A stretch of DNA of 64,000 nucleotides, from assembly GCF_008831285.2 (NCBI RefSeq), contig NC_045138.2, forward strand, positions 10,862,571 through 10,926,570. The letters run 5' to 3'. This stretch comes from Nymphaea colorata (taxonomy: Eukaryota > Streptophyta > Magnoliopsida > Nymphaeales > Nymphaeaceae). Of the stretch, positions 12,677-24,565 are shown piece after piece. The position numbers and the translations under genes are program-made. Under the pieces are notes generated by a model, which worked only from the letters and a program-made list of their open reading frames with translations, searched no databases and had not been told where the DNA came from. Position 1 is the first letter of the stretch. Each line of letters begins with the position of its first letter.

Positions 12677-12708
12677 TAGTATCAAAGCAGTTTTTGCCTT
12701 AATTATGC

Positions 12709-15700
12709 TTGTTGTTCTTGTGGTTTAAGATGGAAAACATGACACAAACGATGGTTAATGGAAGAAATTGGCAAGTATGGAAAGCTAAAATGGACGACCT
12801 CAACTGTATCAAAGACTTGCATGAGAGTCCATTGAAGGAGACAAACCCACAAATGTTAATGATGAAAATTAGAAAAAGCAAGTTAAGAAAGCTATTGTGA
12901 TTATTAGACAATGGTTAGATAATGTGATATTCCACCATATATAAATGGAGACTATGGCAAAATCATTATAGAAGAAAGAAAGATGATGGTCAACAAAGTT
13001 TTTATCATTCATCAACTAGTGAATATGAAATTTGAGTAAGGTTCTTCGGTGGCGAAGCATTTGAATGAGATGCAAAATGTTGGCATCAATGAAAATGTTA
13101 TTGAGTCATGAGTTGCAAGCCATTTTGCAGCCTTTTTCTTTACCAAAAAGTTATGAGAGTTTGGTGGTTTCCTTAAGTAATTTGGCTCCCAATGATGTGT
13201 TAACCATGAGTCATGTTACTAGTAGTTTGATGAATAAAGAACTTAGAAGAAAAAATGCAAATCCTCCTAGTCCATAAATATTGTCAAATGAAGAACTTGC
13301 AAGAAATTTTTGTAGAGAGCCACATGAAAGAAACGATTCCAAGTCTAGGTTAAAATTTATAAATAAAGTATTGTCACAATTGTTGTGGTATCATACACTT
13401 CAAGAAGTATGGTCAAAAGTTTAAAAGTGACATCAAAGAAGGAAAGCCAAAATAAAAAAGAAGAAGTTTCAACATCTTTGACAAGCCAAGATACTGTTAT
13501 TATAGTAGAAGAGAAAGATGACTGTCTCCAAGTGGGAAATGTCGATCTCGATCTAATTGTTAATTTAGGTGCATCTTATCATGTCACACCGTATAGAGTT
13601 GTTTACCTCTTGCAAGCTAGGAAGTTATGATGTTGTTCACATGAAAAATCAAGGTTCATAAATATTGTATGTATTGGTGATGTTTGTGTGGAAACTAGCG
13701 TGAAAATAAAACTTATGCTAAAGGATGTACATTATGTTTTAGATTGGTGTATGAATTTTATCTCTATGGGCAAGTATGATGATGAATGATATACTATTAT
13801 ATTTAAAAAATCCCCTCTTATAGTTGCAAAATGTGACAAATGTTGCACTTTGTATCATATAAAGGGATCTCCACTCGAGGGGAAATTAATGCATTTATAA
13901 ACAACTCTCTATCCAACTTTTGCACAAGAGGCTTGGAGACATGAGTGAGAAGGGGATGAAAGTCTTGTCAAAGAAGGAACTCATCCCAAACATGGAGTTT
14001 CATGTGTCAAAAAATAAGACTGATGCTTTTGATGTTTTTATGAAGTTTCATGTGTTAGTTGAAAAGAAAAATAATTTGAAGTTAGGATGCTTAGAAACAA
14101 GCAAATGTGGTGAATATACATCAAATAGTTTTGAAAGTTATTGTGCAAACCATGTAATTTCACATGATAAGATGCCTCTTAAGGACTCTACAAGAAAATG
14201 GTGTTGCTGAATATATAAATTAGATCATAGAGAAGATAATATAGGTGCATATTATCCATGTCAAGATTGCATAAGACATTTTGGGTGAAGTCATGAAAAC
14301 CGTGTGTTACTTGATTAATTTGTCACCATCGGCTTCATTACAAGAAAAATTTTCACAACTTTAGAGAGGTAAAAACTTACAAGCATTTAAAAGTACTTGA
14401 TTGCAATTCTTTATGCACCCCAAAGAATTGAAATTGAAGTTGGATGACAAAACATTATTGTATATTTTCTTGGGTTATGTGGATGAAGACTTTGGCTATA
14501 AGCTGTGGAATCCTCACATTAGAAAGACTTTTAGAAGTCAATATGTTTTTTTTTAAGAAGATAAAACAATTGAAGACTTTGAACAAAGAGCCCAACAAAA
14601 GGTTGTTGGAGAGAGGATTGAAGGGTACACCAATTACTTATGACATATGGTGGTGTCATTCGACAAAAACAAGGTGAAAATGTTGAACTTGATGAAGATT
14701 CTCATGGATATGATAATGGTGATAATGAAGTTTTAATTATCATCAAGTTGATGGGGAACATGTATTACTTGATAGGCTGGTTGTGCAAGTTGTGAGAAGA
14801 AGTTCAAGAGTTTTCAATTTATCTACAAGGTGCAATTCTTTCGAGCATATTATGGTTATCAATAGTGATGAACCAAAAAATTTTAATGAAGTTCAAAAGA
14901 TGTTCACAAAAATGAGTTGACAAAGTCAATGTAAGAGGAAATGAATTCTGTGCATAAGAACATACTTATGACTTGGTGGAAATGCCTAAAGGCAATTTTG
15001 AAGCATAAGTGGGTGTAGAAGAGGCACAAGCACTACAAACCAAAGTTGGTTGTGCAAAGCTTCAAACAAAAGGAATGAATTGACTTTAATGAAAGTTTCT
15101 CACCAATGGTAAAAGTGTCATCAATTTGGGTTGTGCTAGGTTATGCTGCAAGTTTGAATCCAGAAGTTGAGCAAATATATATGAAGTTAGTTTTGTTTTT
15201 TTCTTTTTTTATGGTGACTTAACTGAAGAGATCTACATGAAACAACTAGAAGGCTTCAAAGTTAAGGCAAAGAACATATCGTTTGCAATAATAAGAGTTT
15301 ATATGGGTTGAAACATACCAAGACAATGGTATATAATACTCAACTCACATTCATGGTGGAGCATGACTACTTTAAATCATTGACAAACCATTGTTTGTAC
15401 ATCAAAAAACATTCCAATGACAATTTTATTATTCTTTGTCTTTAGGTTGATGATATGTTTATTATTGACAAAAAATATAAACTGGATTAAGAAATTAAAG
15501 CACCATTTAAGTAAGTCTTTTGATATGAAAGACTAGAGTGCCCCAACAAGCAACTCTTAGGAATGCATATCTCCTGATATAGAGAAAGGAATAAACATTG
15601 ATTATCCAAAGAGGAATATATTGAAAAATTGCAAAACGGTTTTAAATAAAACATACAAAGCCATGCAAATGATTTCAAATTAAGCTCAAAACAACACCCT

Positions 15701-15884
15701 TCAAATGAAAAAGGGAAAAAAATGAAATGATGAGAACTACATATGCTTTTGCAATGGGAAGATTTGATGAATGCAATGGTTGTGGTCGACCTAACATAGC
15801 ACATGCAATTGGAGTTGTTAGTAGATTTCTTGCTAATCTAAGTAAAAAAACATTGAGTTGTAATCAAATAGATTCTAAAATATC
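12709..15884 (+). pseudogene. copia B gag-pol, degenerate (gag to reverse transcriptase)
   Basis: Remnants occur in the usual Ty1/copia order. Near 12730 lies a gag start with the WQVWKAKMDDL motif, followed by a decayed zinc knuckle near 13380. Next is a protease-like NLGASYHVTP segment near 13556, where the usual catalytic DSG reads NLG. Integrase remnants occupy 13920-14300. Reverse transcriptase remnants run from about 14990 to 15884, ending in a DIAHAVGVVSRFLANLSKK-like segment. Many stops and frameshifts separate these pieces, so no functional polyprotein can be made. The reading frame is cut by the TIR element at 15888 and resumes at 24009. Confidence 0.78.
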
Positions 15885-16657
15885 TCAGAGGTCGTTTGAT
15901 TGCTGTCCATTGGGACATGACAGATAGGACGTCCCGTCTATCACACTGCTGTCCTGTTCTCATGGACAATGATGTCATTTGTCCACCGTTTGATGATTTT
16001 AAGAACAGAACATTATGTTCTTTTTGTCCGACGTTTGTTTCACATACGTCTGTTCTATCTGTTCTCTCCGTTCTGTCTAGTGTTTATTTACATTTTGTTT
16101 GGTCTGTCCATTCTGCCCGATGTTTGTGTCTTCCATGATAAGTTCTGTATGTTCTGTTTGTCTGGTGTTTGTTTATGTTATATTTAAACTGTAACACAAG
16201 TGAAAGAAAGAAAAAAAAAAACCAAAGCAATTGACATTTGTGTGCACTCTTTGGAGTGAATTAAACTTCTGGGTTGAGGCACATTGCAATGAGATCTGGC
16301 ACACCATAAAAAACCGATAATTACATTTTCTACAAGCAGCAAGGGCAAAAAAATGAACTATTGTTTTTTCACCAGTAACAAAAATTATCGTTGTTTATGT
16401 CAATTTTCCATGTCCAATAGGAGAATGACATCACCCCTACTTTACTCGCTCGTTCCTCAAAGCCCAATGTGACACAGAGCTGTGAACAACAACACTTCTC
16501 TTTTCAAAATAAACTTTTTCTTTACAAAGAAAAGAAATACAATACGAGACAAAAAAATTGCGCAAATCTGTACATTCTAAAATAAGTATATACTTGACAT
16601 CAATAGGGTGCTCCCCAAGTGACGTTTGTCAACACTCTTTGGAGTTGGGATATTGCC

Positions 16658-16890
16658 CTAGGCATTGTTGACCCCCAACTCTTTGTTGACGATAATGGCA
16701 GCTTTCTTCAAGTTAGGTGGAACACTTCTCAATCTAAAGTTCACCATCTTGATCTCTCCCTTATACTTAGAACTTTTCCAGGTTGGGAGCATAACTTTCA
16801 CATTCTTTAATTTTCTCATAAAAGAATGGTTACTTGCCTCCGCCGAACATAACTGTTTAAGAAGCTCCCCTTTAATCTTCCTTCCATGAA
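16658..16890 (-). pseudogene. captured 3' exon of an unidentified host gene
   Basis: On the minus strand a CAG acceptor-like site (at 16891-16893) opens a 233-nt frame of 76 whole codons ending in TAG at 16658-16660. The predicted tail is lysine-rich and basic, with motifs KIKGELLKQL, MLPTWKSSKYKGEIK and VPPNLKKAAIIVNKELGV. Codon usage looks like a real gene. I do not recognise the family. It lies within the TIR element, so it is probably a captured fragment, not a resident gene. Confidence 0.5.
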
Positions 16891-17418
16891 CTGAAGGAAC
16901 AATGCCTGGTTAGTTACTACAACAACGCAACTGTATATTGGAAACATTACATATATTGGACAAACTAAAAGAAGAGTTTACATTACGCGGACAAAAGAAG
17001 AGCCTACATTAAAGCTAATTAACTCAAGGCGACTCATAACTCTTCATTTAAAATGTAGCGCTTAATCTTTTAAAAATGCCAACTTGTTTTAAGACCATAG
17101 TAACTGACGTAAAAACTAGCAATAGATATTATACAAGAATTTACCAACAGAAAGTGGATACATGCAGCCAATTACTGAAGCTTGAAAACTATTTGAATCA
17201 CAAAAGGCATGAGGTGCTTGGCTCCCTCAAATGTCGGAGTCTGATCCGGCTGGCAAGAGCAATTGCTTAAGCATTCAACGTACTTAGACTGACCAAGTGT
17301 CTTATGCTTAAAACACTAAATTTAAGTTTTTGACTCATCAAGACTTCTTTTAAGAGACTGATCTGATAGTTTGATGGTCTCCTCATGCAGTGCTTTGCCC
17401 TTCTACCTTGGTTGGGGG

Positions 17419-17888
17419 TGTTAGAATGTATGTTTTCCTATATATATATATATATAAATTAGTGTGCTAATATATGTCTTACATATGTAGATATGTGTAT
17501 ATTTTAAGGTACCTAGGTCATACTTGTAATTTTCCTTTTTCTTTAATGTATTTTTCTATTTCTTTTTACACCTTTATTATTATTTAAGAGGAGAACTAGC
17601 TGTTGGGCCTCTCTCCAACGACTAGAATTCTAGCCGTTGGAAATGGCCCAACAACCATTTCCCCTCCTCCTCTCTTCTTCCCTTGTATTATAAATAAGGG
17701 ACTGTTGTCCCCTTTTAGGTAATGGCTTGTTAAGCTACATCTTGTAGTATTTTGCCTTGTTTGGCTGAATATCAATATATTTTCCTTATCCTCTTGTTAG
17801 AGGATTCTTGTGTATTGCCTTGTTGAGTTAGTGAGAGATTCAATAGTGATATTCTTGAAGTATTTGCCTAACTTGGGCCTGATTTACA
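17419..17888 (+). repeat. 5' LTR of copia A
   Basis: The 470-bp LTR has a short (TA)n near its start, a 26-bp inverted repeat at 17615-17640 (one mismatch), a TATA-like TATTATAAATA at 17686-17696, and the TTTACA end. Compared with the 3' LTR it shows roughly a dozen substitutions in the alignable part and a much shorter TA run. Confidence 0.92.
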
Positions 17889-17900
17889 TGGTATCAGAGC
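17889..17900 (+). other. primer-binding site of copia A
   Basis: TGGTATCAGAGC directly abuts the 5' LTR end. It is complementary to the 3' end of plant initiator methionine tRNA, the usual primer of Ty1/copia elements. Confidence 0.9.
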
Positions 17901-18201
17901 CTCGTCTTTGGCTCTTTGTCTTGCTGCCATTCAAGATTAAAAGTTCAGTTTTTATTCATACATTGGAGCAGTCAAGCACTCCAAGTGTTCGAGATATTGC
18001 TTGCTGCAGTCTTACACAAGAAGAAGAGTGTTTTTGCTGGCTTCTTTTTGGTGATTTCTTGACAAAATTTAGCTCCCTTGGTGGTGAGCTCGTGGCTGTT
18101 GGAAGGGTGACTGGTTTCTATTATTGTTGAGTTTTTATCCTTGTCGTGGACTTCTTTTCACGTGGCTGCCATCTTCTTCATAACTTGTAAGTGGATCTAC
18201 C

Positions 18202-21200
18202 TTGTTGATTGTGCCCATGGATGACAAAGTCTTTTCTCTTTCTTTTCCCAAACTCTCGTCAACAAATTACATACAATGGGCTAGAACTATGGAACACTTT
18301 ATTCGTAGTAAAAGCCTTTGTGGACTAGTTGATTGGACAAAACTTGAACCACAACTAGTCCTTACGAAAGTTGTTGATGGAAGGGCTATGGAATTGGATG
18401 CAACCGAAAAAGAGAAGGTAATGGCTGAATACAACAAGAAATGGGAAGAATGGAGTGTTGGTCATCACAAAATTATTACTTGGATCTTGACTTGTGTTGA
18501 CAATGCTACTAGCGGGCAAATCTCTAAATTAAATTCTGCCCTAGAAGCTTGAGAATATCTAAAGAAAACTCATACAATGAGAGATGTTGCTTATATGCAT
18601 TATGTTCAACTCAAAATTCACAATTTTCAACAAGGAGATAGATCCATTAAAGATTATGTGGCTGAAATGGATCAATTGTATGATGAATTGAGTATTTTTG
18701 AACCACATTGGACACAAGATCTTATTCTTAGAGAAAAGCAAATACAACGTGAGAAGTTTTACAAGTTTATTATAGGTCTTAGACCGGAATTTGATGGTGT
18801 CAAAACCGCTTTACTTCATCGTTCTAAAACACCATCTATGAATGAGGCTATTGTGGAGCTTCAAATGAAGGAAAATCGTCTTTGTCTTGATAAAGAGAAA
18901 GTCAACAATGTGTTTGTCACATCTAGGCCGGGGGCCCATTTGAGACCTTATAGACCTCAATGAAGGAGCAAGAAGAAAAGTTATTTGCTATCATTGTCAA
19001 GAAGAATGACATACCAAGCCAAGATGTCCAAAACTTAGAACTTTTGACAAAAGAAGCAATGTTGCGACTCCAATCCAAGAAGAAAGAAAAGAAGCAAGCT
19101 CATTCCAACTTGATCAACTCATAAGTGTTCTTCAACCGTTTCTAAAAGGAGGAGGCACGCCTTCCACTTTGGGAGCTACCGTGGCATCTACTTCTTCAAG
19201 TAAGTATTCTTGAATTATTGATTTGGGTGCATCTTTTCATATGACGCCTTGTGGATCCCTTCTCACCGAATGCACTAAAAATGATTCTTATTCCTTTGTG
19301 AAAACGGCGGATGGAACTTCTTTTGAAATTGATTTTATTGGAAATCTTGACCTAGATTTTGGATCCAAAACTTTAAAAGTACCTCAAGTAAGACACATTC
19401 CTACATTAAGCTTAAATTTATTGTCCGTTTCTCAAATAGCCGACCTTGGTTTTGATATAATCTTCTTACAATCCAAATGTTTGATACAGGACCAAGTATC
19501 CAAGAAGACGATTGGGGAAGGTTTTAGAACAAAAGGTCTCTACTACATAAACTTTTTGGATCTTTCAAGACCATATTGCAATATTTCCAAAGAATGTAAC
19601 ATTCAAACTTGGCAACAAAGACTTGGACATTCCAATATAGAAAAAATGTCTCATCTTCCCTTCATGGAGAATTTTTGTCAAAAGAACTTTTGTTGTAATG
19701 ATTGTATCAAGGCTAAAATGAAAGTCTTACCTTTTGATAATAGAAACTTTATTGCCCAAAAATCTTTTGATTTAGTGCATTCGGATGTATGAAGACCCGC
19801 TCCTATTATGTCGAAAGGAGGATTATTGTACTATGTGATTTTTATTGATGATTATTCTATGCATACTTGGGTTTACTTTCTCAAACCAAATCGGAGATTT
19901 TCATAAACTTTAAAAATTTCTACAACATGATCTATACCCAATTTGGCTCAAATATCAAAGTCTTTAGAAGTGATTCGGGAGGAGAATTTATGTCAAATGA
20001 ATTTCAATAATTTCTAAAAGAAAAATGTATTGTTCATCAAAAATCTTGTCCTAACACTCCACAACAAAATGGAGTGGCCGAGCCTAAACATAGGCACATT
20101 ATTGAAACTACTAGAGCCCTTCTTTTATCTAAAAATGTTCCCAAAAACTTTTGGGCTGAGGCTGTTTTGACTTCAACCTATTTAATTAATAGAATGCCTA
20201 CCAAACTTTTGAAACATGTTTCTCCTTTTGAGAAACTTCACCATGTTAAACCTAATTACAATAGACTTAAAGTCTTTGGTTGCAAATGTTTTGTGTTAAG
20301 TGACAAAGATGATAAGCTTTCTTCCAAAGCCATTTCTTATGTTTTTATTGGGTATTCCGAAACTCAAAAGGGTTATAGATGTTATGATATTGAAAAAGAT
20401 AAAGTTTATGTTTCAAGAAATATGATCTTTCTAGAAAATGAAGATGGTTTCAAAGATGAACCCAAGAAACTAGAAGATTATACTTTTGTTTGGACTAATG
20501 ATATTGATGATGATGATGATATTGATGATGATGAACCCGATAAAGTTATAGAAGTGCCAATTGAAGAAGTCAACAATGACAATTCTACTCATTTGATTCC
20601 TCCAAAAGAGATCTTAGTTTATAGAAGAAGAGATACCCAAAATCAAGAAAACTAATCAATCTCTCCTTAGGAGATCTCAAAGGCACACTAGACCTCCTCA
20701 AAGATTTATCTTTTATGAGTCTTTTTCCCCAAAATTTCGAGCTTGTCTTATGGCACATCATTCTTTTTATGAGCCATCTTCTTACCTTAAAGCTAAGGAA
20801 GATCCCAATTGGATTGAAGCCATGAATCTTGAACTTAAAGCTCTTGAAAGCAACAAGACTTGGGATATTGTGTCTTTACCAACAGGGAAAAAGACTATTG
20901 GTTGTAGATGAATCTACAAAATCAAAACTAGAAGTGATGGAACCTTAGAAAGATACAAGGTCAGACTTGTTGCCAATGGATATGCTCAAGAATATGGGAT
21001 TGATTATGAAAAAACCTTTGCTCCTGTTGCTCGCATGACTTCTGTTAGAACTCTTATTGTCATTGCTTCTGTTAAACATTGGACTATTTTTCAAATGGAT
21101 GTTAAAAATGCTTTCTTAAATGGTCAACTGCAGGAACAAGTTTTCATGAGTGCTCCCCCTGGTTTTGATCTACCTCAAAACAAAGTGTTACGTCTTAAGA

Positions 21201-22291
21201 AAGCCCTTTATGGTTTAAAACAAGCTCCCAAGGCCTGGTTTGATAAGTTTAATAGTGTCATGTTTAATCAAGGTTTTCAATCTTGCTACTCTGACACTGC
21301 CATGTTTGTAAAAACCACCTCCGTAGGCGTAATTCTTTTATTATTGTATGTTGATGATATGGTTATTACTGGGAGTGATGATAAATGGATTACAGAGGTT
21401 AAACATTTTCTTAACAAATGCTTTCAGATGACTGATTTGGGAAGACTAACTTATTTTCTTGGAATTGAAGTTGTTTATAGCAAACAAGGTTATCTTCTTT
21501 CTCAAATGAAGTTTGCCAGTGAATTAGTTGACAGAACAGGTATCTCAGATGACAAAGTTGTGGATACTCCAGAGGCACTAGGAGTAAAAATGAAAATTGA
21601 TGATGGAGAGATATTGGAGAATCTCACTCCTTTTCGGCAAATAGTTGGCGCTCTCTCTTATCTCTCCATCACCAGACCTGACATTGCTCATGTCGTGCAT
21701 GTGATAAGCCAATTTCAACAAAGACCCTCCTCAGTGCACATGGGAGCGGCAATGCGGATTATCCGTTATGTGAAAAACACTATCAACAAAGGACTATTTC
21801 TGTCTTCCTCTTCTATATTAGAATTAGTTGCTTATACAGATGCTGATTGGGGTGGAGATCCCAACAATAGGCACTCTACCACTGGTTTTTGTGTGTTTTT
21901 AGGTGATTCCTTGATCTCCTGGCAATGCAAGAAACAAAATAAGGTGTCACTATCATCAACAGAAACTGAGTATCGTGCGATGACAACTACAACAATGGAG
22001 ATAGTGTGGCTTAAAAGCTTATTGAAGGACATGAGAATTCATATCATGAATCCTGTCAAGCTTTGTTGCGACCACAAAAGTGCAATCTATATTGCTAGCA
22101 ATCACACATTTCATGAAAGAACAAAGCATATAGAGATTGACTGTCATTATGTTCGTGAAGAGTTCCTTCAGAAAAACATAGATCTCTCCTATGTTCCCTC
22201 TAAATATCAACTAGGAGATTTCTTTACCAAGGCTCTTGCTGCTGCCAGGTTTCAATTTCTCCTTGGCAAACTTTTGGTTATCACACCGTAA
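18202..22291 (+). pseudogene. copia A gag-pol, inactivated
   Basis: Gag runs over 18202-18963 and is broken by TGA at 18550, where Trp is expected. The zinc knuckle near 19000 is cut by TGA at 19007. The protease centre near 19220 reads DLG (TTG at 19223), while copia C has DSG. Integrase spans about 19560-20130, with TGA at 19790 and a frameshift near 19890. Reverse transcriptase carries FQMDVKNAFLNG and the catalytic YVDDMVITGSDD. RNase H with SSTETEYRAM and the tail LGDFFTKALAA complete the long frame 21035-22291. Most breaks turn a TGG codon into a stop. It cannot encode an active polyprotein, although the RT-RNase H part from 21035 remains open. Confidence 0.9.
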
Positions 22292-22303
22292 GTTTGAGGG
22301 GGA

Positions 22304-22321
22304 TGTTAGAATGTATGTATT

Positions 22322-22410
<89 letters not shown>

Positions 22411-22852
22411 ACATTACATATATTAGTGTGCTAATATATGTCTTACATATATAGATATGTGTATATTTTAGGGTACCTAAGTCATACTTGTAATTTTCCT
22501 TTTTCTTTTATGTATTTTTCTATTTCTTTTTACACCTTTATTATTATTTAAGAGGGGAACTAGTTGTTGGGCCTCTCTCCAACGGCTAGAATTCTAGCCG
22601 TTGGAAATGGTCCAACAGTCATTTCCCCTCCTCCTCTATTCTTCCCTTGTATTATAAATAAGGGACTGTTGTCCCCTTTTAGGTAATGGCTTGTTAAGCC
22701 ACATCTTGTAGTATTTTACCTTGTTTGGCTGAAGATCAATATATTTTCCTTATCCTCTTGTTAGAGGATTCTTGTGTATTGCCTTGTTGAGTTAGTAAGA
22801 GATTCAAGAGTGATATTCTTGAAGTATTTGCCTAACTTGGGCCTGATTTACA
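22304..22852 (+). repeat. 3' LTR of copia A
   Basis: This 549-bp LTR is longer than its partner because of a (TA)n run of about 65 bp followed by (GT)n at 22326-22410. The 26-bp palindrome at 22579-22604 is perfect here. The LTR ends at TTTACA, 22847-22852. Confidence 0.92.
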
Positions 22853-23322
22853 GGAGGCACGTTGTACACATTCTTAAGCATATCCTGCATCTTACAGAGC
22901 ATCAACATCTGAGAAGATTCACCTCCACCTGATAGCCTGGAGGATTCCTGGAGCCTGATCTTCTCAAATAGGCAACGTTTTTCTGCTTCTGCCTCATTCA
23001 GTCTCTGCTGCAGGAAACTACTAGCATACTCTTCCTCTGCCTTCTCAGATTTGGCCAGCTTATCCTTTTCAGCCTCTCGGCTTCACACCTGCCTTCAGTG
23101 GCCTTAATCTGAAACATGTCGGCCTCTCCCTTATACCTGCACTATAATATTATTGATTTCTCATTTAGACGACCATCACCATCGCAGCAGACCATTCCAA
23201 CACTAAACAAGTTATTATGAAATTAATTGATATCAGATTGTGTCAAATTACTTCAATTGGCTGCAAGCTTACAACAGATAAAGAGACACGTCAGTTGATA
23301 AATATATGGAGGGAATCCCCTG

Positions 23323-23418
23323 TGAGGCAGAGGTTGTTGCATCAACTATTTCATCAAAACTTCCAGAAGATAGAAGAGCTGTTGCTAGCCTCCTGATCCG
23401 GCCTTCAAGAGGTTCGAA
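23323..23418 (-). pseudogene. captured coding fragment of an unidentified host gene
   Basis: The minus-strand frame reads EPLEGRIRRLATALLSSGSF and then DEIVDATTSASQ without a stop and with gene-like codon use. It lies inside the TIR element, upstream (in minus orientation) of the OBERON-like piece. The adjacent 23420-23600 looks like a 5' leader. The family is not recognised. Confidence 0.35.
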
Positions 23419-23599
23419 CTATCAGTGCCAGGGAGGCGATGCTAGTCGTGAGAGAGAAAGAGAGTGAGAGGTGAAGAAATGAAAACTGATTTTGCGGAAA
23501 AACTCTCAGGCGAGCATGCGCCACTCTAGGGTTGGGGAAAAGGGCGAGTTGGATGAGGGAGGCGAGTGCGGCGGAGATGATGGTGTTTCTCATCACTCA

Positions 23600-23800
23600 T
23601 GCTTGATGTCAAGAAAAAAGTAGCAGGGTAGGAGGACAGAGGAGAGGAAGGGCGAGGGCTGGGCACGAGGCCGGAGGAGAAGGAGAGAAAGGGCAAGGGC
23701 TGGGCAGAAGGATGGAGGAGAAGGAGGGAAAGGATGAGGGCAGCTCGAGGTCGGGGGTGGAGACGAAGAAGGAGAGAAATAAAAAAGGGGGGGACAGCTC
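23600..23800. repeat. purine-rich degenerate tandem repeat
   Basis: GGAGAAGGAGAGAAAGGGCAAGGGCTGGGCA-type units are repeated, with a period near 50-60 bp, in the right arm of the TIR element. The long minus-strand frames here come from the low-complexity composition. Confidence 0.6.
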
Positions 23801-24008
23801 GGGTTCGGGGGAGAGAATGCCAGATGTCCTTCGATGCCTGTTCCGTGGTTTACCACGGAACACGTTGGAACGTCTTCCCCTTTTATACCCACTGTTCTTC
23901 GTCCTTCGTGTCTCTTCTGTTCTCTGTCCGATGTTTGCATTGATTTCTCCTAAACAGGACATGTCTGTTCTGTTCTGCGGTGTTCCAATGTCATCAAACG
24001 ACCTCTCA

Positions 24009-24500
24009 AAGTATCTCCAAGATGAGTATACATTTTGGAAATTGTTAAACCAAAGATTGAGGGATTTCACAAACGTACAATTAAAGTAGTGATGGAGATT
24101 CAAGAAAGTCTACATCGGGATATGTTTTTACTTTTCTAAGAAGAGTAGTTTCATGCAGAAGTATGTTATGCTTTCTACTACCGAAACTGAGTATATTACC
24201 ACAACTAAAGCATTTAAGGAAATGCTATGCATGAAGAATAACATCAAAGATTTGGGCTTAGTGCAAAAAGAGTATGTGGTTAGTTGTCAAAGTGCTATAC
24301 ATTTGGCCAGAAATCCAGCTTATTATTCCAAGTGCAAAAGTATTGACTTCAGATATCATTAGGTCAGAAATGGCATAGAGTTGAAGTTGGTATAGCTAAA
24401 GAAGATTCACATGAAAAGTAATCTGTCAGACATGATGATGAAGACCCTACCAGAGGACAAAGTAGAGCTTTGTCAATGTTTGTAGGAGTTGTTGCTAATT
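24009..24500 (+). pseudogene. copia B RNase H remnant, right of the TIR element
   Basis: The copia B frame resumes after the TIR insertion. STTETEYITT (24177-24206) and the CQSAIHLARNP segment near 24285 are typical copia RNase H motifs, followed by a decayed KIHMKSNLSDMM tail near 24402. The unit ends about 65 bp before the 3' LTR at 24566, next to a purine-rich GGAAGGGG tract. Confidence 0.8.
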
Positions 24501-24565
24501 GATGATTGGCAAGGTGTGTCATGCACTATATGAGGTGATGCCTCCATGAGTATGGAAGGGGTGAT

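Larger units (their letters stand above)
17419..22852 (+). mobile_element. copia A: Ty1/copia element with complete LTRs
   Basis: The LTRs run TGTTAGAATG..TTTACA at 17419-17888 and 22304-22852. The primer-binding site TGGTATCAGAGC (initiator tRNA-Met) starts at 17889, and a purine tract (TTTGAGGGGGA) precedes the 3' LTR. Flanks GGGGG (17414-17418) and GGAGG (22853-22857) form a target duplication with one mismatch. The interior has gag, protease, integrase, reverse transcriptase and RNase H in copia order, with several nonsense mutations. It belongs to the same family as copia C and lies inside the OBERON-like exon carried by the TIR element. Confidence 0.93.
17383..23136 (-). pseudogene. captured OBERON-like C-terminal exon, split by copia A
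   Basis: The minus-strand coding parts are 23136-22858 and 17418-17383. When one copy of the 5-bp copia A duplication is removed they join in frame and end at TGA (17383-17385). An acceptor-like CAG precedes the exon at 23137-23139. The product is a coiled coil with motifs YKGEADMFQ, KAEEEYASSFLQQRLNEAEA and EKRCLFEKIRLQESSR, then SQMLMLCKMQDMLKNVYNVP. From memory of the family this resembles the C-terminus of OBERON-type PHD-finger proteins, which act in meristem and vascular development. A one-base frameshift near 23078-23087 breaks it. The fragment lacks the PHD finger and cannot be functional here. The family assignment is tentative. Confidence 0.55.
15888..24005. mobile_element. gene-capturing TIR DNA transposon (PIF/Harbinger-like ends, tentative)
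   Basis: The ends are perfect 13-bp inverted repeats, GAGGTCGTTTGAT..ATCAAACGACCTC, with weaker similarity further in (ATTGGGACA/ATTGGAACA). Both sides are flanked by TCA (15885-15887 and 24006-24008). Removing the element and one TCA lines up the copia B reading frame across the site. Without copia A it is about 2.7 kb. It encodes no recognisable transposase but carries three host-like coding fragments in minus orientation (16658-16890; 17383-17418 plus 22858-23136; about 23323-23418) and a purine-rich repeat block (23600-23800). The left end has degenerate GTTCTGTCTG-type subrepeats. The 3-bp duplication and GG..GTTTGATTG-like end suggest PIF/Harbinger. A CACTA or unclassified element is less likely. 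Confidence 0.72.

Noticed and set aside
22211-22454. Short frames on both strands with poly-Ile/Tyr
   Set aside because: They are translations of the (TA)n(GT)n tract in the copia A 3' LTR.
23609-24103. 164-codon minus-strand frame (Ser/Pro-rich)
   Set aside because: It comes from a purine-rich tandem repeat in the TIR element and runs across the element's border into copia B.
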